Of a DNA stretch of 64,000 nucleotides, positions 31,675 to 40,413 are shown in pieces. The translations under genes and the position numbers were made by a program. The notes under the pieces are model-generated. The model had not been told where the DNA came from. It saw nothing but the letters and a program-made list of their open reading frames with translations, and ran no database searches. The stretch is taken from the NCBI GenBank assembly GCA_039815465.1, contig JBCBZG010000009.1:1-64000 (forward strand), given 5' to 3'. Every line of letters begins with the position of its first letter. Within the stretch, counting starts at the first letter, position 1. Source of the DNA: Shimia_B sp039815465 (GTDB lineage Bacteria; Pseudomonadota; Alphaproteobacteria; Rhodobacterales; Rhodobacteraceae).

Positions 31675-31721
31675 CCGAAATCTTATGAAGATTTCGGACC
31701 GATTTCTTTGAAAGAAATCGG
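31675..31721. repeat. Tandem double-palindrome module, copy 2
   Basis: Two palindromes separated by one A, as in copy 1 at 12127-12173. The first has a 10-bp stem CCGAAATCTT/AAGATTTCGG with loop ATG (31675-31697). The second has an 11-bp stem CCGATTTCTTT/AAAGAAATCGG with a central G (31699-31721). It lies in the 86-bp gap between the LivG- and LivF-type genes, inside a transcription unit, and has no U tract. Confidence 0.85.
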
Positions 31722-31748
31722 CGCCTCGGTCGGAAAGGAAAGAAAGAG

Positions 31749-32498
31749 ATGAACCAACCGTTCAATCCAAACGCAAACCACGCCGCCACTGCGCCTGCGT
31801 TCTTTAGCGTCTACGACATGCACGCCTATTATGGTGAAAGCTACATCGTTCAGGGCATCAGCTTTAACATCCACGAGGGCGAAATCCTCGCGCTGCTGGG
31901 GCGCAACGGGGCGGGTAAGACGTCGACCCTGCGCGCCATCGCGCGCACCGGCTCGCCGCTCGTGACCCATGGGGAAATCTGGCTCGACCACCAGCCGCTC
32001 CACGATATGGCAAGCCACGAAGCCGCGCAGGCGGGGCTTGCGCTGGTGCCCGAAGACCGCCGTATTATCCCAGGTTTGACTGTGGAGGAAAACTTACAGC
32101 TTGCACAGATCGCCCCGCCCAAAGGGTGGAGCCTAGACCGTGTTTACGATCTCTTCCCCCGTCTTGGCGAGCGGCGCAAACAGGAGGGTGTGACGCTCTC
32201 AGGGGGCGAACAGCAGATGCTGTCCATCGCCCGCGCGCTGTGTCGTGATATCAAAGTGCTCCTTCTCGACGAACCCTATGAGGGGCTCGCGCCCGTCATC
32301 GTCCAGGAAATCGCCAAGACGCTGAGCCACATCCGCGACCAGGGCATCACCACGGTCATCGTGGAACAAAACGCCGTGGCGGCGCTCAAGCTCGCAGACC
32401 GGGCTGTGATCCTCGACACCGGGACGGTCGTCTATGACGGCTCCGCGCAAGAAGTGCTCGACGACGAAAAACTGCGGGCCGAATATCTGGCGATCTAA
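31749..32498 (+). CDS. ABC transporter ATP-binding protein, LivF type
   Basis: 249 residues. Walker A GRNGAGKTS (about 52), LVPEDRRIIPGLTVEENL (Q-loop region, about 100-117), signature LSGGEQQMLSIARAL (about 151), Walker B VLLLDEPYEGL (about 172) and switch region TVIVEQN (His replaced by Gln, usual in LivF). Its N terminus has an extra ~20 residues (NPNANHAATAPAF) before the first strand. Last of the transporter genes; 98 bp from acs. Confidence 0.95.
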   Translation: MNQPFNPNANHAATAPAFFSVYDMHAYYGESYIVQGISFNIHEGEILALLGRNGAGKTSTLRAIARTGSPLVTHGEIWLDHQPLHDMASHEAAQAGLALVPEDRRIIPGLTVEENLQLAQIAPPKGWSLDRVYDLFPRLGERRKQEGVTLSGGEQQMLSIARALCRDIKVLLLDEPYEGLAPVIVQEIAKTLSHIRDQGITTVIVEQNAVAALKLADRAVILDTGTVVYDGSAQEVLDDEKLRAEYLAI

Positions 32499-32510
32499 GC
32501 CACAGGGTGG

Positions 32511-32526
32511 CCCGGCACGCGCCGGG
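32511..32526 (+). promoter_or_regulatory. Hairpin between LivF-type gene and acs
   Basis: Stem CCCGGC/GCCGGG with a 4-base loop, 12 bp after the transporter stop. It lacks a U tract, so read-through into acs remains likely. Confidence 0.4.
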
Positions 32527-32596
32527 ACATCATTGCACTGACGCGCGCTCTGGGCCACACCCGGGGCCGCGAAGACACTAAAGGACCCTGCGCGCC

Positions 32597-34552
32597 ATGC
32601 CTGACGATCAGAAAACCTTTCCGCCGAGCGCTGCCTTTGCTCAGAACGCCCACGCTGATGCCGCAAAATACGACGCGATGTATGCGGCGTCCGTCGCTGA
32701 TCCAGAAGGGTTCTGGGGCGAACACGGCAAGCGCATCGACTGGATCAAACCCTACTCCACCGTCAAGAACGTCAGCTACACCCACCCGGACGTGTCGATC
32801 AAATGGTTCGAAGACGGCACGCTCAACGTGGCTGCAAACTGCGTCGACCGGCACCTGGCGACCCGCGGTCATCAGACGGCAATTATCTGGGAACCGGACG
32901 ATCCAAAAGCTCCGGCGCAGCATATCACCTACGCTGAGCTGGCCAAAAATGTTGGTCGAATGGCGAATGTGCTCAAAGCGCTCGGTGTGGAAAAGGGCGA
33001 CAGGGTCGTGCTCTATCTGCCTATGATCCCGGAGGCGGCGTATGCGATGCTCGCCTGCGCGCGGATCGGCGCCGTTCATTCCATTGTGTTCGCAGGCTTT
33101 TCGCCAGACGCGCTAGGATCCCGCGTTAACGACTGCGAAGCCAAGCTCGTGATAACGGCCGACGAGGCCCCGCGCGGTGGGCGCGTGACCAAGCTCAAGG
33201 ACAACGTGAACCAGGCCTTGCTCCACGACATTTCCGACGTGAAGTGCCTCGTGGTCAAACACACCGGCGGTGAGATCGCCGTGCGCCCCGAGCTCGACTT
33301 TTGGTACCATGAGGAAGCCGCCAAAGTATCCGACGCGTGCCCGCCGGAGGAGATGGCGGCCGAAGACCCGCTCTTTATCCTCTACACCTCAGGCTCCACC
33401 GGCAAGCCCAAGGGCGTTCTGCACACCACGGGGGGATATATCGTCTACGCGGCGATGACCCACGAGTACACGTTCGACTACCATGACGGGGACATCTTTT
33501 GGTGCACCGCAGATGTGGGATGGGTCACGGGGCACAGCTATATCGTCTACGGGCCACTCGCCAACGGCGCGACGACGCTGATGTTCGAGGGCGTGCCGAC
33601 TTACCCCGATGCCGGCAGGTTCTGGGCCGTGTGCGAGAAGCACAAGGTGAACCAATTCTACACCGCGCCCACTGCGATCCGAGCGCTCATGGGGCAAGGC
33701 AACGAATTCGTCGAAAAGTATGACCTGTCCGACCTCAAACTCCTCGGCACGGTGGGGGAGCCCATCAACCCAGAGGCCTGGACTTGGTACAATGACGTCG
33801 TCGGCAAAGGGCGCTGCCCTATCGTTGACACCTGGTGGCAGACCGAAACCGGCGGACACATGATGACGCCCCTGCCCGGCGCCCATGCGGCAAAGCCAGG
33901 CTCCGCGATGAAGCCATTCTTTGGCGTCGAACCCGTGGTGCTGGAACCGACCAGTGGGGAAGAGATTACTGACTACCCCTGCGAAGGCGTTCTGTGCATC
34001 AAGGACAGCTGGCCCGGGCAGATGCGGACCGTCTTTGGCGACCACGACCGTTTCGTGAAGACGTATTTCAGTGACTACAAGGGCTACTACTTCGCAGGTG
34101 ACGGCTGCAAACGCGATGCGGATGGCGATTGGTGGATCACGGGCCGGGTCGATGACGTGATCAACGTCTCCGGCCATCGCATGGGCACGGCAGAGGTCGA
34201 AAGCGCCCTCGTGGCCCATCCCAAGGTCAGCGAAGCCGCCGTTGTGGGCTACCCGCATGACATCAAGGGTCAGGGCATCTACTGCTACGTGACGCTCATG
34301 TCGGGGGAGGAGCCGTCAGATGCGCTGCGCGCTGAGCTTCAGACTTGGGTGCGCAAGGAAATCGGCCCGATCGCGAAACCTGATCTGATCCAGTGGGCGC
34401 CTGGGCTTCCCAAGACCCGCTCAGGCAAGATCATGCGCCGCATTCTGCGCAAGATCGCGGAGGATGATTTCGGCGCTTTGGGCGACACCTCCACACTCGC
34501 AGAGCCTGCCGTGGTGGATGATCTGATCGAGAACCGGCAGAACAAACAGTAA
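32597..34552 (+). CDS. acsA: Acetyl-CoA synthetase
   Basis: Activates acetate (possibly propionate) with ATP and CoA through an acyl-adenylate. 651 residues, the usual Acs length. N-terminal ACS domain from AKYDAMYAASVADPEGFW. P-loop YTSGSTGKPKGVLHTTGGY (about 262-280). Acyl-pocket and adenylate motif VDTWWQTETGG (about 412, with the Trp typical of acetate-specific enzymes). Hinge and C-terminal SGHRMGTAEVES, and the catalytic Lys in PKTRSGKIMRR (about 607-617), the site acetylated by Pat-type enzymes. Same strand as the ABC importer, likely in its operon. The CrbS-like kinase nearby is a candidate regulator. Confidence 0.97.
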   Translation: MPDDQKTFPPSAAFAQNAHADAAKYDAMYAASVADPEGFWGEHGKRIDWIKPYSTVKNVSYTHPDVSIKWFEDGTLNVAANCVDRHLATRGHQTAIIWEPDDPKAPAQHITYAELAKNVGRMANVLKALGVEKGDRVVLYLPMIPEAAYAMLACARIGAVHSIVFAGFSPDALGSRVNDCEAKLVITADEAPRGGRVTKLKDNVNQALLHDISDVKCLVVKHTGGEIAVRPELDFWYHEEAAKVSDACPPEEMAAEDPLFILYTSGSTGKPKGVLHTTGGYIVYAAMTHEYTFDYHDGDIFWCTADVGWVTGHSYIVYGPLANGATTLMFEGVPTYPDAGRFWAVCEKHKVNQFYTAPTAIRALMGQGNEFVEKYDLSDLKLLGTVGEPINPEAWTWYNDVVGKGRCPIVDTWWQTETGGHMMTPLPGAHAAKPGSAMKPFFGVEPVVLEPTSGEEITDYPCEGVLCIKDSWPGQMRTVFGDHDRFVKTYFSDYKGYYFAGDGCKRDADGDWWITGRVDDVINVSGHRMGTAEVESALVAHPKVSEAAVVGYPHDIKGQGIYCYVTLMSGEEPSDALRAELQTWVRKEIGPIAKPDLIQWAPGLPKTRSGKIMRRILRKIAEDDFGALGDTSTLAEPAVVDDLIENRQNKQ

Positions 34553-34569
34553 AGTAAAGGGCGCGTGCG

Positions 34570-35514
34570 TTACCCGTCGCACGCGCCTTCCCAACGTGTG
34601 TCGGCCTCTGCGTCCGCGGCGACAACGATGCGGATCCAGCCCTCATCTACGCTGTAGCGCGCATCGCTCGCGAAGCCCAAATCGCCGCCAGAATGGCCAA
34701 AGACGCCGTCCTCGAACTCAATACCTGGGCCGTAGCCATAGGCTGTTACTTCGTCAGCGGACATGACGTCCTCAAACGTCTGCGGATCGAGCAAGCTTTG
34801 GTCCACTAAAAGCGCGTCATAAAACGCCGCGACATCCGCGGCGGAAGCGATGACGCCGCCGTCCCCCAGCCCATTGGACTCGTAGTAATCGCGGTGGTGT
34901 TCGCCACCTTCGTGACCCTTAGGGAACGCGGCAGGCAATGGCTTGCTGCCAAACACGAACGCATCCCGCATGCCCGCGGGTCCGAAGACGTAGCGATCCA
35001 TCGCCGCTGCGTAGCTCAGGCCGCTTACGTCCTCGATCAACATACCAAGCAGGACGTAATTCGTGTTGGAATAGTCGTAGTCTTCTCCCGGGCCAAACAC
35101 CGACGGCTCCCCATAGGCAAACTCAACGGCGTCCTGTGCCCCAAGCGGATCATCCAGGTTCGCCAGCACCGCGTCGAGAAACGCATCGGTGTAGTAGTCC
35201 GGCAGGCCCGACGTCATCGTCAGCGCGTGCCAAATCGTCACCGCGCCGCCGTCTTCAAACCGTTGCATCATCCGGGGGTCCAGATATGCCGCAAGCGGCT
35301 GATCCAGATCATCGATCCGCCCTTCGTCATAAAGCCGCAGCACAGCGACGGCGGTCATCGTCTTGCCCACAGACGCGATGGCAAACGGCTGGCCGACGTC
35401 CCCCACACCAAAGGTCACGTCGCCACCTACCATCTCAAGCTTCGCACACGCGGCGGGGTCTGCCAGTGCTGGCGGTGCCGCCAATAAAGCGACGGAAAGC
35501 AGGGCTGCGCGCAT
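34570..35514 (-). CDS. Periplasmic serine hydrolase, beta-lactamase/PBP class C family
   Basis: 314 residues with a signal peptide (MRAALLSVALLAAPPALA, cleavage after about 18). The catalytic S48-x-x-K51 is in ASVGKTMTA, the Tyr of the YxN motif is in YDYSNTNYVLLG (about 144), and the third motif HSGGDLG is near 273. This fits the broad family of D-Ala-D-Ala peptidases, esterases and class C lactamases. The actual substrate cannot be told. Convergent with acs (17 bp apart) and divergent from accB. Confidence 0.87.
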   Translation of the reverse strand: MRAALLSVALLAAPPALADPAACAKLEMVGGDVTFGVGDVGQPFAIASVGKTMTAVAVLRLYDEGRIDDLDQPLAAYLDPRMMQRFEDGGAVTIWHALTMTSGLPDYYTDAFLDAVLANLDDPLGAQDAVEFAYGEPSVFGPGEDYDYSNTNYVLLGMLIEDVSGLSYAAAMDRYVFGPAGMRDAFVFGSKPLPAAFPKGHEGGEHHRDYYESNGLGDGGVIASAADVAAFYDALLVDQSLLDPQTFEDVMSADEVTAYGYGPGIEFEDGVFGHSGGDLGFASDARYSVDEGWIRIVVAADAEADTRWEGACDG

Positions 35515-35624
35515 AACGATGTCTCCAATCCAGGGTCCTGAGGCCTTCCCCTAGGGAAACGCTTGTTCTATAGGGCCATCATAGCCACCTAGAGCCAAGA
35601 GCTAAGAACAAACCGCGAGGGGCA

Positions 35625-36146
35625 ATGACCGAAAAATCCCATGACGGTGACGTGGAATTCATCCGCGCGCTGGCCGAACTGCTAAAGGCCAACGATCTCA
35701 CAGAACTGGAAGTGAAACGCGAGTATGGGGAGGATGACAGCCTCAACGTCCGCGTTAGCCGCGGGCACTCAAGCTTACCGCCAGTGCCCCCGCCGATGCC
35801 GACCTACCTGCCGCCGCCGCCCTATATCCCGCCGGCGCATCCCAGCAGCAACGACGCCGCCGCCGCCGCTGCTCCGGCCGCCGCAGCGGGCGGCGACGAT
35901 CCTGCATCGCACCCCGGCGCCGTGACTTCGCCCATGGTCGGGACCGCGTATCTCCAGCCAGAGCCCGGCTCCGCATCCTTTGTGAAACAGGGGCAGCAGG
36001 TATCCGAGGGTGAAACGATCCTCATCATCGAAGCGATGAAGACCATGAACCAAATCCCTGCCCCGCGCTCCGGCACGGTGACACGGATCCTCATTGACGA
36101 CGGCACGCCAGTCGAGTTCGGCGCGCCCCTGATGATCATCGAGTGA
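35625..36146 (+). CDS. accB: Biotin carboxyl carrier protein of acetyl-CoA carboxylase
   Basis: 173 residues. The N-terminal segment (about 6-50) is followed by a Pro/Ala-rich flexible linker (about 52-95, PPPMPTYLPPPPYIPP). The C-terminal biotinyl domain (about 100-173) has the biotinylated Lys in IIEAMKTMNQIPAP. Carries CO2 from biotin carboxylase to the carboxyltransferase for malonyl-CoA synthesis. Its TGA shares one base with the accC ATG (TGATG), typical accBC coupling. Confidence 0.97.
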   Translation: MTEKSHDGDVEFIRALAELLKANDLTELEVKREYGEDDSLNVRVSRGHSSLPPVPPPMPTYLPPPPYIPPAHPSSNDAAAAAAPAAAAGGDDPASHPGAVTSPMVGTAYLQPEPGSASFVKQGQQVSEGETILIIEAMKTMNQIPAPRSGTVTRILIDDGTPVEFGAPLMIIE

Positions 36147-37495
36147 TGTTCAATAAAGTTCTGATTGCCAACCGGGGGGAAATCGCGCTGCGCGTGATCC
36201 GGGCCTGCCGGGAAATGGGCATCGCCTCTGTCGCGGTGCATTCGACGGCAGATGCCGACGCGATGCATGTCCGTATGGCTGATGAGGCGATCTGCATCGG
36301 CCCTGCCCCATCGCCTAAGTCTTATCTCAACATCCCGGCCATCATATCCGCCGCCGAAATCACCGGCGCGGATGCGATCCATCCGGGCTACGGGTTCCTC
36401 AGCGAAAACGAGGGGTTCGCCCAGGCGCTAGAAGACCACGGGATCACCTTTATCGGCCCCACGGCGGAACATATCCGCGTCATGGGCGATAAGATCACCG
36501 CAAAAGACACCATGAGGGCCCTTGGCGTGCCGTGCGTCCCGGGCTCTGACGGTGGCGTCCCGGACGTTGCAGCGGCGCTAAAGGTAGGCGAGGACGCCGG
36601 ATACCCCGTCATCGTCAAAGCCACCGCTGGCGGCGGCGGGCGCGGCATGAAGGTAGCCCAAAGCGCAGAAGAGCTCGAAACCGCTTTCCGCACCGCCCGG
36701 AGCGAGGCAAAGGCCGCGTTTGGCAACGACGAAGTCTACATCGAAAAATACCTCACCACGCCGCGCCACATCGAAATCCAGGTCTTTGGCGATGGTAAAG
36801 GTGGCGCAGTCCACCTGGGGGAGCGGGATTGTTCCCTGCAACGCAGGCACCAAAAGGTGTTTGAGGAGGCCCCAGGCCCTTGCATAACCGCCGAAGAACG
36901 CGCGCGCATCGGCAAAACCTGCGCCGACGCCGTGGCAAAGATCAACTATATCGGCGCGGGCACGATCGAATTCCTGTACGAAAAGGGCGAGTTCTACTTC
37001 ATCGAGATGAACACGCGGCTTCAGGTCGAACACCCAGTGACGGAAGCGATCTTTGGCGTCGATCTCGTACGCGAACAAATACGTGTGGCGAGCGGTTTGC
37101 CGCTCTCGTTCTCGCAAGATGACCTCACGATCAACGGCCATGCCATCGAAGTGCGCATCAATGCGGAGACCTTTCCAGGCTTTGCGCCGCGCCCCGGCAC
37201 GATCAGCCAGTATCACGTCCCAGGCGGGCTGGGTGTTCGGATGGATAGCGCGCTCTATGACGGCTACAAAATCCCACCGCATTACGATTCGCTTATCGCA
37301 AAGCTGATCGTCCATGGGCGCGACCGGCCGGAGGCCCTCGCCCGGCTCAACCGCGCCCTGGGGGAGCTCATCGTGGACGGCGTGGAAACCACTGTGCCGC
37401 TCTTTCACGCGCTTTTGGCCGAACGCGACATTCATAGCGGGGACTACACGATCCACTGGCTTGAGAAATGGTTGGAGAGCTTACCCAACGGCTGA
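36146..37495 (+). CDS. accC: Biotin carboxylase subunit of acetyl-CoA carboxylase
   Basis: ATP-dependent carboxylation of biotin on AccB. 449 residues from MFNKVLIANRGEIALRV. ATP-grasp domain with the glycine loop KATAGGGGRGMK (about 158-170), HLGERDCSLQRRHQK (about 228-242), and catalytic/metal residues in FIEMNTRLQVEHPVTE (about 286-301). The C-terminal biotin carboxylase domain has INAETFPGFAPRPG. The longer frame starts at a GTG one codon earlier; the ATG overlapping the accB stop is preferred. Confidence 0.97.
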   Translation: MFNKVLIANRGEIALRVIRACREMGIASVAVHSTADADAMHVRMADEAICIGPAPSPKSYLNIPAIISAAEITGADAIHPGYGFLSENEGFAQALEDHGITFIGPTAEHIRVMGDKITAKDTMRALGVPCVPGSDGGVPDVAAALKVGEDAGYPVIVKATAGGGGRGMKVAQSAEELETAFRTARSEAKAAFGNDEVYIEKYLTTPRHIEIQVFGDGKGGAVHLGERDCSLQRRHQKVFEEAPGPCITAEERARIGKTCADAVAKINYIGAGTIEFLYEKGEFYFIEMNTRLQVEHPVTEAIFGVDLVREQIRVASGLPLSFSQDDLTINGHAIEVRINAETFPGFAPRPGTISQYHVPGGLGVRMDSALYDGYKIPPHYDSLIAKLIVHGRDRPEALARLNRALGELIVDGVETTVPLFHALLAERDIHSGDYTIHWLEKWLESLPNG

Positions 37496-37549
37496 GTCGC
37501 GTTTGGGCCTGTTTTGGGGTAGACTGCTCTTAGTTCACAAAGCCCCACC

Positions 37550-38197
37550 ATGCGCGATCACGTCCTACTCACGCCTGAGACCCTGCTAAAGGCCTATGAG
37601 GTCGGAATTTTTCCGATGTCGGAAACCCGACACTCCGAAAGTCTGTTCTGGGTCGATCCGCGGCGTCGTGGCATCCTGCCGTTGGACGGTTTGCATGTGT
37701 CGCGCAGCCTGCGGCGTCGGTTGCGCCGCGGTGGCTACGACATCCGCATCAACACCGCCTTTGCCAGCGTGGTCGATGGCTGCGCTGCACGCGACGAAAC
37801 ATGGATCAATGACGAGCTCTACGCGCTCTACCTCGCACTGCACGACAGCGGCCACGCGCATTCGCTTGAGGTCTGGACCGACCGCGGCCTTGCGGGCGGC
37901 ATTTTTGGCGTGGCGATTGGTGGCGCCTTCTTTGGCGAAAGCATGTTTTCCGCCGAAGCGAACGGATCAAAAATCGCGCTCGTTTACCTAGTGGACAGGC
38001 TCATTCGCGGCGGGTTCAAGCTTTTTGACACGCAGTTCACCACCGACCATTTGATCACAATGGGCGCGGTCGAGATCAGCCGCGCGCTATACCGCGACCG
38101 TCTGGCCGCTGCACTGGTGGTCGAGGCATCATTCGCAGAGCTTCCGGGCCCCGCATCCGTTCAGGATGTTTTGCAGCGGATCACCCAGACGTCGTAG
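37550..38197 (+). CDS. aat: Leucyl/phenylalanyl-tRNA--protein transferase
   Basis: N-end rule enzyme that transfers Leu or Phe from tRNA to proteins with N-terminal Lys or Arg, marking them for ClpAP. 215 residues. Diagnostic segments are AYEVGIFPMS (about 15-24), WVDPRRRGILPL (about 35-46), DTWI-like DETWINDELYALY, HSLEVWTDRGLAGGIFGVAIG (split around 105-125) and ESMFS. It follows accC by 54 bp. The 3' end overlaps the convergent DUF2155 gene by 37 bp. Confidence 0.95.
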   Translation: MRDHVLLTPETLLKAYEVGIFPMSETRHSESLFWVDPRRRGILPLDGLHVSRSLRRRLRRGGYDIRINTAFASVVDGCAARDETWINDELYALYLALHDSGHAHSLEVWTDRGLAGGIFGVAIGGAFFGESMFSAEANGSKIALVYLVDRLIRGGFKLFDTQFTTDHLITMGAVEISRALYRDRLAAALVVEASFAELPGPASVQDVLQRITQTS

Positions 38198-38526
38198 CGC
38201 CCGTGATCGAGCGCATTTAAGGCGGGGGCTGACGCGATCATCCACCCGGAAAACACCGTTTCCCCCACCAGTGGGTCGTTCACGTCCACATAGGCAAACG
38301 CGTCGCCGGACGGGTTGCCCGTTGGAAAGCGACATTCTTGCAAACCGACCGTGATCTTGCCGAGCTCCACAGTTTCCCCGTTTGCCAGTTCGACATCTTG
38401 GAGCTGACCCGTCATCCGATCCAGCACGCGGAGTGTTCCGCCAGGTGCCACGGTCGCCGTCGGCGCCTGTTGTGCAGCGCCCGCGGTTGCAACCACCGCG
38501 AGGACCACGCCCCATGCGATCCGCAT
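38161..38526 (-). CDS. DUF2155 domain protein, secreted
   Basis: 121 residues with a short signal peptide (MRIAWGVVLAVVATAGAAQ). The mature part has the DUF2155 pattern LRVLDRMTGQLQDVEL (about 33-48), GLQECRFPTGNPSGDAFAYV (about 61-80) and TVFSGWMIASAPALNALDH, ending WVIRCK. Likely periplasmic; function unknown. The start abuts the stop of the MlaD-like gene, so the pair forms an operon. Confidence 0.85.
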   Translation of the reverse strand: MRIAWGVVLAVVATAGAAQQAPTATVAPGGTLRVLDRMTGQLQDVELANGETVELGKITVGLQECRFPTGNPSGDAFAYVDVNDPLVGETVFSGWMIASAPALNALDHGRYDVWVIRCKTS

Positions 38527-38969
38527 CAGCTGCCGCCCCCGACAAACCGCAAGAGCAAGGTGACAAGGCTAACCGAGCTTTGCGTATCAACCACCTCGTC
38601 CCCGGGTTCGAGATTGAAGGGCGACCCGCCGGGCTGAAGTTCCACAAAGTTTCCGCCCAACAACCCCTCCGACGAAATCAGGGCGGAGCTATCGTCCGGC
38701 AGTTCGATGTCACCGGCCACGGTAAAGGATACGTCGGCCCGAAAGCTGGCGTGGTTGAGCGCCATCGCCGTCACGCTGCCCACTTTGACACCCGCGAGGC
38801 GCACATCTGTGCCCACGGCAATCCCCTCCGCCGAGGTGAAGGAGGCCGACAACTCATAGGCTCCGTCTCCGCGTGCGGGCCCGCTTCCTGCGGTCGCGAA
38901 GAACACAAACCCGATCGCCACGGCAAGCACCGCGGCACCTGTCAGGACTTCCACCCAGTTTTCGCGCAT
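38526..38969 (-). CDS. mlaD: MlaD-family phospholipid transport substrate-binding protein
   Basis: 147 residues. One N-terminal transmembrane anchor (WVEVLTGAAVLAVAIGFVFF, about 4-23) is followed by a single MCE domain (YELSASFTSAEGIAVGTDVRLAGVKVG split around 38-65; LISSEGLLGGNFVELQPGG near 100-118) and a hydrophobic tail (SVSLVTLLLRFV). In E. coli, MlaD forms a hexamer on the MlaFEB transporter. The rest of the complex is not encoded here. ATG at 38969 chosen over the preceding GTG because AAGAGG is better spaced. Confidence 0.85.
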   Translation of the reverse strand: MRENWVEVLTGAAVLAVAIGFVFFATAGSGPARGDGAYELSASFTSAEGIAVGTDVRLAGVKVGSVTAMALNHASFRADVSFTVAGDIELPDDSSALISSEGLLGGNFVELQPGGSPFNLEPGDEVVDTQSSVSLVTLLLRFVGGGS

Positions 38970-39042
38970 CACTGCCTCTTACAGGTCCGTGGGCCGCGCA
39001 ATAGGTTTGCGACGGCGCGGGCGTTCATCGCGTGGCGGCCGC

Positions 39043-40302
39043 CTATCCAGCGGTCGCCGGCTCCTTAGCATCCGCGTAGATCATCAAAGGCGCAGCCTCT
39101 GCGCTGACCGCTTCCTCGTTCACGACCACCTCTGACACGCTGTCGAGCCCCGGAAGGTCAAACATCGTGTCGAGCAGGATACCCTCAAGGATAGACCGCA
39201 GCCCCCGCGCGCCGGTCTTACGTTCGATCGCCTTCTTCGCGATGGCGGTCAGGGCGTCGTCGGTGAATGTCAGCTCCGTCTCTTCCAGTTCAAAGAGACG
39301 CTGATACTGTTTCACCAGCGCGTTTTTGGGCTGCGTGAGGATCGTGACGAGCGCGTCCTCGTCCAGGTCTTCGAGCGTGGCGATGACTGGCAAGCGGCCC
39401 ACAAATTCCGGGATAAGGCCGAATTTCAGCAGGTCTTCTGGCTCCAGCTCTTGGAACAGCTCGCCGGTGCCGCGGTCGTCATTGTCTTTGACGGCGGCAC
39501 CGAACCCGATGGACGTACCCTTACCGCGCTGCGCGATGATCTTATCGAGCCCGGCAAAGGCGCCGCCCACGATAAAGAGGATGTTGGTCGTGTCCACTTG
39601 CAGAAATTCCTGCTGTGGATGCTTGCGACCACCCTGCGGCGGCACGGACGCGACCGTGCCTTCCATGATCTTGAGCAGTGCTTGCTGCACGCCCTCCCCG
39701 CTCACATCGCGGGTGATGGAGGGATTGTCGGACTTGCGCGTGATCTTATCGACCTCGTCGATATAGACGATCCCGCGCTGCGCGCGTTCGACGTTGTATT
39801 CGGACGCCTGGAGCAGCTTGAGGATGATGTTTTCGACATCTTCCCCGACATAACCCGCCTCGGTCAGGGTCGTCGCGTCGGCCATGGTAAAGGGCACGTC
39901 CAGAATGCGGGCCAGCGTTTGCGCCAAAAGCGTCTTACCGCAGCCCGTGGGTCCCACGAGCATGATGTTGGATTTCGCCAGCTCGATATCCGTGCCCTTC
40001 TGGGCATGGTTCAGGCGTTTGTAGTGATTGTGCACGGCCACGGACAGCACGCGCTTTGCGTGCAGCTGACCGATCACATAATCGTCGAGCACCTCGCAGA
40101 TCTCTTTCGGCGTCGGCACCCCGTCGGAGCTTTTCAGCCCGCTCGACTTCGTCTCCTCACGGATGATGTCCATGCACAGCTCGACACATTCATCACAGAT
40201 GAACACCGTCGGCCCCGCGATGAGCTTTCTCACCTCGTGCTGCGACTTACCGCAAAAGCTGCAGTAAAGAGTGTTTTTGCTGTCGCCCGAATTGCTTGCC
40301 AT
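39043..40302 (-). CDS. clpX: ATP-dependent Clp protease ATPase subunit ClpX
   Basis: AAA+ unfoldase that feeds substrates to ClpP. 419 residues. N-terminal C4 zinc domain (LYCSFCGKSQHEV ... FICDECVELC, about 11-45). Walker A GPTGCGKT (about 118), Walker B GIVYIDEVDKI (about 181), the IGF-like ClpP-docking loop region (GKGTSIGFGAAV, about 268), sensor and arginine finger in EFVGRLPVIATL (about 304). Located 111 bp downstream of clpP on the same strand, the standard clpP-clpX order. Confidence 0.98.
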   Translation of the reverse strand: MASNSGDSKNTLYCSFCGKSQHEVRKLIAGPTVFICDECVELCMDIIREETKSSGLKSSDGVPTPKEICEVLDDYVIGQLHAKRVLSVAVHNHYKRLNHAQKGTDIELAKSNIMLVGPTGCGKTLLAQTLARILDVPFTMADATTLTEAGYVGEDVENIILKLLQASEYNVERAQRGIVYIDEVDKITRKSDNPSITRDVSGEGVQQALLKIMEGTVASVPPQGGRKHPQQEFLQVDTTNILFIVGGAFAGLDKIIAQRGKGTSIGFGAAVKDNDDRGTGELFQELEPEDLLKFGLIPEFVGRLPVIATLEDLDEDALVTILTQPKNALVKQYQRLFELEETELTFTDDALTAIAKKAIERKTGARGLRSILEGILLDTMFDLPGLDSVSEVVVNEEAVSAEAAPLMIYADAKEPATAG

Positions 40303-40413
40303 CGCTCGTCTACCTTTCAGGGCCCCCGCGGCCCTCGCCTGCCTGATTTAGTCTGCAGCCTCGAAGCAAAGCCTAAGTCGATTGCTCCGAGGCCACAATG
40401 GCAAAGTATGGTC

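Noticed and set aside
38973..39042. Remnant of an NDUFA12-like gene upstream of the MlaD-like gene, as seen in some relatives
   Set aside because: Only about 70 bp lie between the MlaD-like start and the clpX stop, and no recognisable coding remnant was seen.
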